DNA of 64,000 nt from Jaapia argillacea MUCL 33604. Taxonomy: Eukaryota; Basidiomycota; Agaricomycetes; Jaapiales; Jaapiaceae. The stretch spans positions 967,406 to 1,031,405 of the forward strand of contig KL197710.1 of NCBI GenBank assembly GCA_000697665.1, read 5' to 3'. A program made the position numbers and the translations under genes. Below, in pieces: positions 11,504 to 22,049 of this stretch. Numbering within the stretch: position 1 is the first letter of the stretch; the number at the start of each line of letters is the position of its first letter. The notes beneath the pieces were generated by a model. The model was not told the DNA's origin, did no database searches, and worked only from the letters and a program-made list of their open reading frames with translations.

Positions 11504-11927
11504 GAGCGCTCGGTAGCGCAGCATTGTGAGTATCGATTTTTTTTAGTGGGGTCGGATCACGGCATTTATGTCTTTGGTTCGCAGATTGCAAACCCGTTTT
11601 ATTCCCTCTCGACGACATTTATGATAGTATTATGTCTAATATTGGGCGCTTTCTTTCTATTTCGCAGTGCTCGTTCGACTTTTTCTTCTCTACCTTCTGA
11701 TACCCTTTCTCTTCGGCTGTTTCACAGGGTCTTACCGGTGCTGTGTTTGCTGTACTTGTCATATGTGATTTTCACGCCTGCTTCCACGCCTTAGACGCCC
11801 GTCACTCAGAATATATATCACCGGTGGAGCACCCGTATTCGCGTATACCATATCACGTTCATGTAATACAAGACATATGTTCGCCTCGATGTACCACAGC
11901 GCCCGAGCTTATTGGGGCCGTGCTTAA
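11504..11927. other. Convergent intergenic region
   Basis: About 420 bp lie between the GNAT copy 2 stop and the 3' end of the membrane-protein gene on the other strand. One 82-codon plus frame with hydrophobic content (11546-11794) has no supporting context. Otherwise nothing is seen. Confidence 0.5.
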
Positions 11928-12715
11928 TCATCCCTCCAATTTACCGATCAACCAAGCACTCGCCACAATCTCACCAAGGAAAGCAGGGGCATGAACCCAT
12001 CTCGCCTCATTCGTCGGAGCACTCCCAAAACTGAAATGAGCCTGCTGTAACACAAATACGCCCAACACTGCCCACAACCAGTTTTGATTCCTCTTGTACC
12101 CTCCTCTGGTGGCGAGAGGAGAGAAAGAAGTGTAGAACCACAGACCAAGGAGGAATATTAGGGTTTCTGTGATGAAAGTGGCGAAGGGGAAATCGAAAAT
12201 GCCGGTACCGAAGGCGGTGGTGGAGGATGGAGTGATTTTAACGTCTGCTCGGTGAGTGGGCCATTCGAGCAAGAAATGGGAGGTTGAGGCAATGATTATG
12301 GCGAGTTGATCTCGGAGCGTAACTTTGCGATCTGTGGTCAACGTGTAGGTCGCGGCGAGGATGGCACCTAGTAATCAAGAAGAGTCAAATCTAATCTAAC
12401 TTGCTCGGGAATAAGTCGGGAGGACTTACCGGCAACGGCCATCCCAACCAAGGAGTGACTATATGAAATAGGCTGCATATGGGAAACAACCTCCTTTTTT
12501 CGCGATGGAATTGTCGACGCGGAATGATTCAACACCGAGGAAGTTGAGGGTGAAGAAAACAACGTCGGGAAGGCATCCTGCGAGGCAAAGCAGGGAAAGG
12601 GGTACACCCGGAGCAAAGGGCTTGGCTATGAGGCCTGATAGGCGAGGAATCGATCACTAGTCAAGGGGGTGTATTTGGGTATGAACCAACCTGAAGCAAA
12701 GTGCGCGATCCACAT
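11928..12715 (-). CDS. Small multispan membrane protein, possible YdjM-like fold; one-base frame break
   Basis: Exons 12715-12691, 12634-12430 and 12367-11928 are bounded by good splice sites. Together they encode about 220 residues with four to five membrane segments. Visible pieces are MWIAHFASGLIAKPF, a hydrophobic LSLLCLAGCLPDVVFFTLNF helix, PISYSHSLVGMAVAGAILAA, SHFLLEWPTHRADV, and two further helices near the C-terminus. The spaced His/Asp residues (AHF, PDV, YSHS, SHFLLEWPTHR) recall the YdjM/DUF457 family of membrane metal-dependent hydrolases; this is only a resemblance. The exon lengths sum to one base too many. The two halves of exon 2 lie in different frames around a run of six T at 12495-12500, so this is either a sequencing slip or a real frameshift. 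Its start is 320 bp from the divergent dCMP deaminase gene. Confidence 0.55.
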
Positions 12716-13036
12716 TTTTGCGAGCTCAAGTGAGTGGGGTGCGTGATGGGTTAATGAAAGGGACTTTTATGTCGTAGAGACGACCAGACGGGCTTATATG
12801 TGGCCTGAAGAATACGGTCATGACGATGGATTTGACCGTCGAGGACCCAAGTAAGGCCTTGTGAAGCATGTCGACGTCAAGACTCCAAGGACCAACTTCC
12901 CAAAGCCCCCGTGAACGATGGCAGCCACGTGCCACCCGTTTTGTCACCGACAATCAGTGTTAGTCATTTGTCCTGTAGATCTACTAAATCATGAATGTTT
13001 GAAACCTGGTTACCTGGCCACTGAGCGTTACCCACC
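12716..13036. promoter_or_regulatory. Divergent promoter region, membrane protein / dCMP deaminase
   Basis: A 321-bp gap separates two genes transcribed away from each other, so both promoters must lie here. No clear TATA box or other named element is visible. Confidence 0.4.
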
Positions 13037-14499
13037 ATGTTCATCGCAATCATTGGTACCCGTTACTCCGGGAAGTCGACAGTGGAGGACTACCTGGTCC
13101 ACCTCAAAGGCTTCACCTGCATCCGCCTCAGCAGCGACGGAGATGATGCCTCGCAGGTACGTCGAGTGTGCCAACTGTGTAAACAATATCATCCAATGAA
13201 CAGGCATAGTCGGCACAGTCTTCAAATTGGGAACCCTCCGAACCACCCAGCACCAGTTCCACCCCTGCCTTGTCAAATGCGAGCTCTTCCCAGACATCCC
13301 TCCAAGAGGCACTCGCAAGGACCACCTCCCAGTCATTCTTGTCAATGACACCTCCATTATCATCTGCGCCTTCTTTTGAGTTACCTACCCCTACCGTTCC
13401 CCCGTTGGCATTTTCTTCCGCTTCTCGTATGCTCAGCTACGTGACACAGAATTGGAGAACAGATTTCGTCACTGTTGACCTCAACACGAAGGAGCTCTTG
13501 GAGGGGTTCTCAAGACGACCATTCTTCATGGTGGTCAGCGTCGATGCCCCTCTCCTTTGTCGATTCCGTCGTTCGAGAAAGTACGCCAAGTCCCCCTTCC
13601 AGATGAATCAGTCGACCGAAACTAGGCTTCCTTCATTTGTTCAGTGCCAACCTATCTCTGGAAGAATTTGTCGAAGAGAATGACCAGCTCGTATACGGTC
13701 AGGGTCAGACTCCCAAGACTGGCGAAGCACCCAATTTCTCTTCATTAGACAGCTTACGGCACTCGGTCAATTTGCACATTTTGAATGCCTTTGACACCGT
13801 AGCTGCACTACATGCTCATCTGGAAGAAATAAACGTCGTCAATCCTGAGCGGGTGAGGCCCCATTGGGACACATACTTCATGGTGAGTGCGTTTCGTACA
13901 CTTGCAGTGTTGTTCTGATTCTGATTCTGCACATTCAGACGCTCGCTTCTCTTGCGTCACATCGGTCAAACTGCATGAAGCGGCGCGTCGGGGCTATCCT
14001 CGTCCGAAATCATCGTATTGTGGCGACAGGGTCAGTTCCCCCACATCAGGTTACGCGAAAGACCAACTCACGTGTCTTGTAGATACAATGGAACTCCTCG
14101 CGGAGTGAAGAATTGCAAGGATGGAGGATGCCCCCGATGTAACAGCGGAGCTAAGGAGGCGGACGAGTGTCTGTGTCTCCACGCTGAAGAGAATGCGCTA
14201 CTAGAGGCAGGACGTGAGAGAGTAGGGGAAGGGTCTGTCCTCTATTGCAACACGTAAGTCGAATCCTCCCATGTTATCGTAGTCCAAGTGTTAACTCTAC
14301 TTCCAGCTGTCCTTGTTTGAAGTGTACCATCAAGATAATCCAGACAGGCGTCAAGGAAGTCGTGTACAACTTGACGTACAAAGTGTACGTTAATCCCCTT
14401 TCCTCTATTTCGCTAGCTCAACGTCGCAGAGACGACGCTTCAGCTAGGTTGTTCAATGAAGCTGGTGTACAGTTGCGAAGGCACGCACCTCCCTCTTAA
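13037..14499 (+). CDS. DCD1: Deoxycytidylate (dCMP) deaminase, 379 aa
   Basis: Converts dCMP to dUMP, feeding thymidylate synthesis. Seven exons (13037-13156, 13210-13580, 13645-13882, 13939-14030, 14083-14253, 14307-14384, 14430-14499) join in frame. The N-terminus (MFIAIIGTRYSGKSTVEDYL) resembles a P-loop kinase start, as in yeast Dcd1. A Ser/Thr/Pro-rich insert follows (about residues 41-90), then RRPFFMVVSVDAPLL. The catalytic part starts at HWDTYFMTLASLASHRSNCM and holds RRVGAILV, ATGYNGTPRG, GGCPRCN, the zinc/proton-relay motif CLCLHAEENALLEAGRERVG and the ligand motif CPCLKC. The allosteric and catalytic layout matches fungal dCMP deaminases; only the Ser-rich insert is unusual. Confidence 0.95.
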
Positions 14500-16129
14500 T
14501 TGTTGGGCAGAATCTTAGTCGCTTTTAGATACCCCATCGTTGAATATACCCCGCGATGATATGATAAGCCCACTCCTCTCAGTTTCTTGCGGTCGGTCAT
14601 TTGGCCGAGTAATTGGTCATTAGATGCTGTTTGCACAGGGGAACCGAGAGGATTTTCCCCCTGAACCTGATGGATCATCGTCTGTGTTTCTGACTGGCAG
14701 TAAGCCAATAAATTCGACCCAGCAGCAACCTCCCCGTTTCATCATCCTTTCCTGCCCGTCGCCAGCTGCTCACGAGTCTTCAAATTACAATCCCATCTCG
14801 TCTCCTGTAAGCCCATGGATAAGCTGAAACCCTGAAGACCTTTTCGCACGCTTGTTGGCGGGATGTAAGAAACAGTGTTGCAACGAAGGCTTTCAGCAAG
14901 CCCAAGTCGCGATCGTCGGTGGGAGATCACGGGTACCGCATAGTACCACCTGTCTGGACGCGCTTCTCATGTTGTTCGGTTCTCGAAAGTCACTCAGAGC
15001 ACAAGCAGAGATGTTCCCCCCGATCAGTTGGTTATAACTCTGAAGAGATCGTGTATAAAAGATTCCGCCAACCGACGACTAAGAGTAGGCCAAGCACGTA
15101 GCAAGTATTTGGATAGCGGAAAGAAGGAGAGGTGAGCGACGAACGGCGGCAAGAGGTTGTATTGATACAGGAGGATTAGCAATGAATAGAGTTCGATGAC
15201 GGGTGATCAGAGTATTTCAAGAGGACGGAGATGCCGTTCCAGCACTGAAAACATTGTGGGATCTTCTTCTCACTGCCAAAGCCAAATCCTAGGGTAGATG
15301 TTGGGACAAGATACGGGAGGAGTACGGAAGAAACGAACCACGACTAGGCTGGAGAGACTCAGACGCTTTGAACGGAGTTGGTTCGGGACGCTTCCATTAC
15401 CCGGATGTGCCTGCAAAGCGGCATCAAGACTGCATACTGCACCAGTCGCCTCGTTTGAGATTACTTCGTCCTAGGGACCGATGTTAGTAGAAGGTATCTG
15501 CTGAAGACCAAAGTAAGACCGACCGACGACACGGTGGGGAAAGGGCGTGAAGCTTGGTCTCGATAATCCACGGTCACCTGGTGACCACACGCCCAAGAGT
15601 TCAGAAATACTGCGTACGGAGTTTTGAAGATGATTACACACCATCAGTGGATCCTCGAACTGTGCAGGAGAAGAGGTTGGATGCAAAGCACGTCTCTTTC
15701 GACGGGAATTGCGGGAAGCGGACAAGTCAGCGGGGAGCTGGGCTTGCGTAATAACGAGAGTAAAAGAAGGGTAAGTAGGCTGGAGTGGCCGCATCATCAT
15801 GGTTCAAGTCCACGGATATGGCGCCAGTACAGGACCTGTGACAGAAAAGCGAAGAAGTGAGTGGTGGTGGGCGAAAAGAAAGGCCAAGTAGCCAGATGAG
15901 CCAAGAGACCGATAAATAGTGTTGAAGCATATTTCATATCGCCGCTGTCCAAGTTAGACCATTGCCCGTTTTGGAGATGCGACGCGACGAGCTCGGAAGA
16001 AGCTTTGGCAGCGACGGCCACGAGTAAATGAACACCTGCTTGACGCTGAGGCTGGCTGCACAACCTGCACTGATGACGAGTGCGTGGGCTCCGGATACGC
16101 ACTGGAGAAATGGTGTCGACCATTTGTAA
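14500..16129. other. Gene-poor 1.6-kb region
   Basis: There is no recognisable gene. TATAAAA occurs at 15054-15060 on the plus strand with no convincing coding frame downstream. Minus frames at 15471-15800 and 15797-16123 include a hydrophobic stretch starting MKYASTLFIGLLAHLATWPF near 15935, but I could not link them into a gene. They may be alternative 3' parts of the gene at 16,130-17,623. Confidence 0.4.
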
Positions 16130-17623
16130 CTACCAGGAACAACCACTTGCTTTTGAATGCTCCCGATAGACTGCCATCACATTCAGAGAACGTGACTCGT
16201 ATTTCTTCTGGCGACATCCAAGGATACTCAGAGACTGGTCCTGCTCGTTCAGTGTATTATCTGCACCTTCATTCAGATTTCACAATAGAAGTCGATGTTG
16301 CGTCTGGCTTCCTACCTTGAGCGATGTATGCACCGAGTCCCTGCGATCGAGGGTAATCGAGAGCAGCATATCTGGTCCAAGATGAAATCAGTATGATCCT
16401 CTCATCTTCGTTCGACTTTCACAATTCTCTCCACAGAAAAACTCGGCCCAATTCCCATCCCAGTCATTATCAGTCACATGACGGCATGTCACGTCACACA
16501 TCGGACTCTCAACGACGGCTCGTAACACCCAACATGCCTTTCTGCAACTTCAATCCGCCCCCCCACACACTCATCCGAGGTCATTTTTCCAAAGCATCCG
16601 ATATCATGCAAGTTTGTGTGACAAAAGACTCCCAATGGTGAAAGACCAACTCACATTCGTCCAAACGACGTCCCAAGAGCCTCACAAGAGAGGGACCGTC
16701 CCTCAGGGCATCTCCCCGTCAACATAAAATGAAGAAATGTTCTGAAAACAGTTCAAGACAAGCGACTCACCTGCAAGGCGAACCGTGGAGACCATCCAGA
16801 CATTCGCTCGACGGGTGACTCCGCCGGGGCCTCTCCAGATGGCTCCCGCCACATACCAACTGCTATGATTCTCCACGTCCCATTGAATGAGCTGTTAAGC
16901 AGCGCGATTCATGGTCGATATTGTGGGATATCGCTCAAGGCGATGAAAAATCTTGTTGTGGTTCTTGTCAACTTGTGTGTTGGGTCTGCTCCCCCGTGAC
17001 TGTGGATGCTACGACCAAGCTCTTGTGGTTACCCAAATGAACCAGATACAAGCCGTCTGACAAGATAGAACCCAAGAAATAAATCCCCCAGCCCGCAATA
17101 AATTTGTGTAGCAAGTTCCAGCGGTCCCAGTTGCGTCGCGATCATCGGTGACTTCATCGCCTTTTCCTCGTCCAATAAATCCACTTGGTGGGCCAACGTC
17201 GAGAGGACCAAAGGGAAACCTGTTCGCAGTACAAGGACGGGGCAGTCGTTCAAATGAAAACCACGGGGTTGCGGCATTGGAGGAAATATCACGATATGGA
17301 CCCGCAAAAGGATAGCCGATGATCGCCGCACTGACCACTTTTTCAAGTCCGCCGACTGTCGACCCTCGAGCCGCCATGCTCACCAATCTGCCCAGTTCTG
17401 CTCTCCGATACCTAGAAAATTAGTCCAGGGTCTTCGGAACTACATCTGGTTTCAAATAAAGCCAAGAGTTTGTACCGATTCCACCGTGTTGACTAAGACA
17501 CCCCCAAGTCAGTCAACCTGAAGCTTTCCCTCGCTCCGCATGCCACGAACAATCCCGTCGACAATAATCCGATGTTCTCTTCTGTCTCGTGTCCTCTCCT
17601 ATATCTCACCGTGAAAGCGCCAT
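16130..17623 (-). CDS. Unknown eight-exon protein with a hydrophobic centre, 218 aa
   Basis: No family is recognised. A chain of eight exons (17623-17610, 17492-17476, 17397-17293, 17219-17033, 16891-16771, 16680-16655, 16371-16316, 16260-16130) has GT-AG borders throughout and sums to 657 bases without a stop. The middle reads VVSAAIIGYPFAGPYRFPLV, then LELATQIYCGLGDLFLGFYL, a likely membrane-associated helix, then SFNGTWRIIAVGMWREPSGE and GRIYAALDYPRSQGLGAYIA. Support comes from frame continuity across many junctions. The first two exons are tiny (14 and 17 nt) and the most doubtful; a start at ATG 17377 is the safe alternative. The ATG at 17623 overlaps an ATG of a plus-strand frame, so at least one of the two starts is wrong. 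Confidence 0.42.
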
Positions 17624-18414
17624 GCTTTTTACTCGTCATCTTTTATTCCCAGGTCCCCGTTCCACCAGTGCTCCCCTCCGCTCAGCACCTTGGCGATCTT
17701 TCCGCGAACCAGTCTCCAAGCAAGTGATAACGGCCAGCCAGATTATTGGACGACGAATACCTTAACGGCCTTCCAAATTTTACCCTGGTCCTTGTTGGCC
17801 TAGTCGGCTTTGGCATTTTCTCGACCAATATCCCGAAGGGTCCATCGTCGTCCTTGACGTCAGTTGGCCGGCTTTCGCCTAGGAGGAGTCCTTCAGACCT
17901 TCCTGACATCGTGGTGGCTTTAGAGTGGCATCGAAGAGATATCAACGTACTCGTATGTCGTTTCGTCGTTTCATTCCGTAACATTATGTCCGTTTCTTAT
18001 CCACCCTCTCTAGATTCAACACAAAAATTCTCGTTGTCCAGCCCAACGGTCAAACGGTCTTCGATCTATCATCCTACATCCGAGACCACCGAGTCAAATT
18101 AGGAATGTTCAACACGCGTTCGCCCAAAGTAACCATCGATGTTTCTCGAATGTGGTTTCATGAACGACCTCACGCCGCCACCTTCGACCAAACACGAAGC
18201 GCACAGGACATATATGCCCAGCTTAGATTCTTCATCCTTCCGAGGCGTTTATCTGATTCATCGCGTTGGCCCGAAGGCACCTGCCGATAGTTCTTTACCC
18301 ACGGACTGGTCGACGGATAAGATTCTAAACTTCTTTCCACTCGCCGACACTCATAAATATTCATTCACCAAGTTCCTCGTCTCTCCTATCTTAGTCGAGT
18401 CGACCAGACCATGA
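17622..18414 (+). other. Unresolved coding-like segments, possible mitochondrial protein
   Basis: The frame from 17622 starts MLFTRHLLFPGPRSTSAPLR, an Arg/Ser-rich leader resembling a mitochondrial presequence. A good acceptor near 17998-18011 precedes a segment reading FNTKILVVQPNGQTVFDLSS. A possible intron (GTAACC at 18129 to CACAG about 18206) would join it to KDIYAQLRFFILPRRL and a stop near 18290. Other frames (91 codons, ending 18414) compete. I could not find a phase-consistent join of the first and later parts, so no CDS is asserted. Confidence 0.25.
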
Positions 18415-19083
18415 CCTCGATTGAAGGTCGCCAGATAGGTTAGGGTTTTGGCAAACGAACTGAAACTCCATACGCAGAACTCAAAGCCCAGCAATGTTCT
18501 ATGTATGACAGACGCTTCAAGGAATCTACACCTTTACGTCGCTTTGATACCCCTGCAGACTCGGCTTGAGCTACCTGAGTCGGGGTACCGTTACGGTCCA
18601 ACGCATTGTTGACACAAGTTTCGTACACAACTATGCTGGAGAAACAGTGGGTTAGATTATCGGGGCCAGTTGTGTGTGACTACTAGCGATTCAGTACCCA
18701 GCCCTGCGAACTATTTGAAACTTGCACCGAGGGACTTTGGAATAGTATCGCCACCCCAAATGAAAGTTCCCTTCCCATATCTTCCACGTTTGAGGCATTG
18801 GTGGTGGGTAGAAGGGCATCGACAAAAATCAGTACTTACTGCTAGCTCACTGGCTGCTGCGCCCACCGCTGTGGTTGCATCAGTGCTTGGGCTTCTATGC
18901 CACTGATGTTCCCACGGTTTCTAGCACCGACTCTCATGATCCGGAAAACTGACCTGGCTCACATTTCTTGACTTCCTCACGCTGGCGTGTTTCGAGAGTT
19001 TTCTGTCCATGGAATAGGCTATCATAATCTCACGGACATCGGTATAACTTAATCTCACTTATCTGACAACGGAGGCACTCCCC
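18415..19083. other. Intergenic region upstream of aminodeoxychorismate synthase
   Basis: No supported gene or named element is seen in about 670 bp. The promoter of the downstream PabA-PabB fusion gene should lie in the right part. Confidence 0.45.
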
Positions 19084-21557
19084 ATGTCTCTTCGAATCCT
19101 CCTCGTCGACTCGTACGACTCCTTTACCCACAAGTAAGTTGCCAACCGAACATTCCTCGATCTCTCTGACTGTCGCACAGCCTAGCGGCTCTTTGTCGTC
19201 AATCGATTCCGCACTCTCAAGTCCACATAATTCAAAATGACACCTTGACTGCTTCAGCCCTTCTCCCGGCTTTATCGTACTTTTCCGCAATCATAATCGG
19301 ACCTGGCCCTGGATCCCCCCTTTCGCCCTCGGACATTGGCGTCATTCCGCGTATATGGTCTGCTTCACCTTCTGAGATCGCACCGGTCTTCGGGGTGTGT
19401 CTCGGGTTGCAGAGTTTGGCGGTGGAGTGCGGGGATGCGGAGTTAAAGAGGTTGAGCGTTGTTAAGCACGGCCAAATCAGCAGGGTTGAACACGATGGTA
19501 GGGAGATATTCAAGGGTGTCGGCCTTGTGGACGCTGTGAGATATCACTCCCTCCACGTCGAGTTGCCCGCGGATGGAGATGTAGAGGCACTTGCTTGGGC
19601 TGATGACGGAGAACACGAGAATGGCAAGGTAGTCATGGCAGTCAAACATAAATCCAAACCGTTTTGGGCTGTTCAATACCACCCAGAATCGGTCAAAACC
19701 TCTGGTGGAGGAGTAGAAGTGTTCTCTAATTTCTGGAGATTGGCAACCGCTTGGTCGGCTAGCCATGGGAGGATCGTACAACCTTGGGACGACTTCGCAC
19801 AGAACCTATTTGGCGATTCTTGGCCCAGGGTCAGGATGCACACCCCTCCCAGCAGTCCAAAACTCGAGGGTACACCCACCGTATCGACGACTATCCTCCA
19901 TCTGCCCGGTTTGGCTGCAACGACTGTATGCGAACTCTTTGGAGCAGCAAAGGAATCCAACCCGTTCGTTCTCCTTCAATCCGCATCGAGCCCAGGCCGA
20001 TTCTCCATCATTGGCGCTCTTTCCTCGAGCACTCCGCACATCACTTACCACCTCGGGGATAGTTTCCTTACATTATCCCAAGGGAAACTCTCCAGGAGGG
20101 CGTCACTAGGCTCTCGTGACATTTGGGCTTGGCTAGCATCCTTCATGCGATCGCGGAAGGCTATAGGTGGAGAGCAGGCCGTTCCGTTTTGGGGTGGATT
20201 GGTCGGATATTTAAGCTATGAACTCGGAGTTGCTTCTCTCACCTCCATTCCAGTCCATCAGAAGAGGCATCCAGACGTCAACCTGGTGTTTGTTGAGCGG
20301 AGTGTCGTGGTCGACAACCTCACTGGCGATGTATACGTCCAATCCATCATGCCCGATGATCATTTATGGCTCTCAGAGACCTCCGAGACACTGAAGACGT
20401 CGCACCGCGAATTCCTCGACAAACCCTTGGCGCCGGTCATTCCCCAAAGTAAACGTCGACTCTCGGCGAAACGCAGTTCAAACGTCACCGTGTCACTTCC
20501 AGATAGACGAGGTTACATCTCTCGAATCAAGGAGGCCAAGGATTTCCTTTTGAGTGGCGACTCCTACGAGCTTTGTCTGACTGCGCAGACGAAGGTTACC
20601 ATCCCTTCCCCTTCTCTCTTCCCCTTGGTCTCTTCGTCGTCTCGCTCGGAAGCCTCAAAGACACCTTCCTCCTCCTCCTGGAAGCTCTACACTCACCTTC
20701 TCGCTACCAACCCAGCCCCGTACTCCGCCTACCTTCGCCTCCAGCCCACAACACTCCTCTGCTCCTCCCCGGAGCGATTCCTCTCGTATACGCGACCACC
20801 TCACACCATCTGCCAATTGCGCCCTATCAAGGGCACGATAAGGAAATCCCCGGCGGTTGGAGTTAAAGGTGGTAGCGGAATGATAAACAGGGAAGAAGCG
20901 GAGAAAGCTCTGAGGGGCAGTACGAAAGAGGTTGCCGAGAATTTGATGATCGTCGACCTAATCCGACATGATCTATTCGGTGTTCTTGGTCCTTGTGTGG
21001 AAGTCAAAAGCTTTTGCGGGGTGGAAGAATATGAGACTGTTTGGCAGATGGTCAGCGTCATCGAAGGGAAGGCTGGAGGAGAGGGGGACGGCGAAGGCTT
21101 AGACGAGGAGGGTGAGTTAGGATGGGAGGTGTTGAGGAGGAGCTTTCCTCCCGGTAGGTTGAGCTGTTCTTTTCTCTTCTCCTGAACCGTCTAATCATCG
21201 TTTCTTGTTCTAGGGAGTATGACAGGAGCACCGAAGAAACGGAGCGTCGAGATCTTACAAGCCCTCGAGGAGACCGAACGGAGCGTCTACTCTGGCGTTT
21301 CCGGCTACTGGGATGTCGGGGGTGGGGGTGATTGGTCCGTCATCATCAGAAGTTGCTTCAAATATGATGACGGCGTCCCTGCCCATATGTCGTCCTCCGA
21401 ACACGAGGTCGATTCGAGTAACCTCCCCCTTTCGGAAGAGTGGACCATCGGCGCCGGCGGTGCTATCACCGCGTTGTCGGATCCTGAAGCCGAGTGGGAT
21501 GAGATGGTCATCAAGCTCCAAAGCGTCCTGAGAGCTTTCGAGGCTGCCACTTCCTAA
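19084..21557 (+). CDS. ABZ1: Aminodeoxychorismate synthase, PabA-PabB fusion, 788 aa
   Basis: Makes 4-amino-4-deoxychorismate from chorismate and glutamine, the precursor of p-aminobenzoate for folate. Exons 19084-19133, 19181-21153 and 21214-21557 join in frame. The N-terminal glutamine amidotransferase starts MSLRILLVDSYDSFTHN, with PGPGSP, the nucleophile motif FGVCLGLQ (Cys about residue 90) and AVQYHPES (His about 184, Glu about 186). The C-terminal chorismate-binding domain carries LSGDSYELCLTAQT, SSPERFLSY and RPIKGTIRKS, then ENLMIVDLIRHDL, SMTGAPKKRSVEI and a terminal TIGAGGAITALSDPEAEWDE. PIKGT, rather than the PIAGT of anthranilate synthase, identifies aminodeoxychorismate synthase. 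The length fits fungal fusion enzymes. The cytosolic location is inferred. Confidence 0.96.
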
Positions 21558-21778
21558 TCTTTAGTTCCCGCAAACTCCAAAGACGAGGAAGGCACCGTCC
21601 AACGTCCCGGCTTTTGGTCTTCACAGCTGCATGGGCAACACACTGAAGCCTCACTCCGTCTGTTCATCGCCCTCGAAGTTGCCCCGACCCACATCATTTA
21701 TCTGGTAATCTATCGCATATATATTCCCTCAAAACATACACACAACATACAGCATACAATCCCGATCTCAAGCTCCTT

Positions 21779-22000
21779 GGTACAATCCAACCTGTACCGC
21801 CGACCTCACATTGTAGCAATATCGAATTCAACATTCACCTCCACGTAGTTTGGAGAGTGCACATACCCTACCCTTCCTCGTCTGTTAATACTGTGCATAG
21901 ATGGTTCCATTCACCGGAGCCGTACGATAGCTTTACGACTTGCTTAGAGGTACAATCCAACCTGTACCGCCCATTGTAGCAACATAGAATTCAACTTCAC
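21779..22000. repeat. Imperfect direct repeat, ~55 bp, two copies
   Basis: GGTACAATCCAACCTGTACC begins at 21779 and again at 21949. Each copy is followed by a CATTGTAGCAA(T/C)AT-GAATTCAAC stretch. The first copy carries an extra GACCTCA insertion. The unit is repeated with 170 bp spacing in the shared 3' region of two convergent genes. Confidence 0.8.
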
Positions 22001-22049
22001 TTGAAAGTGGAACATTACAGCGTGGCGTTTAGGGCAAACGGAAGGGAGC

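Noticed and set aside
16771-16891. Alternative frame reading SSWYVAGAIWRGPGGVTRRANVW
   Set aside because: The competing frame SFNGTWRIIAVGMWREP joins cleanly to both neighbouring exons; the alternative joins neither.
19030-19513. Minus frames over the start of aminodeoxychorismate synthase
   Set aside because: The plus frame has complete glutamine amidotransferase motifs there.
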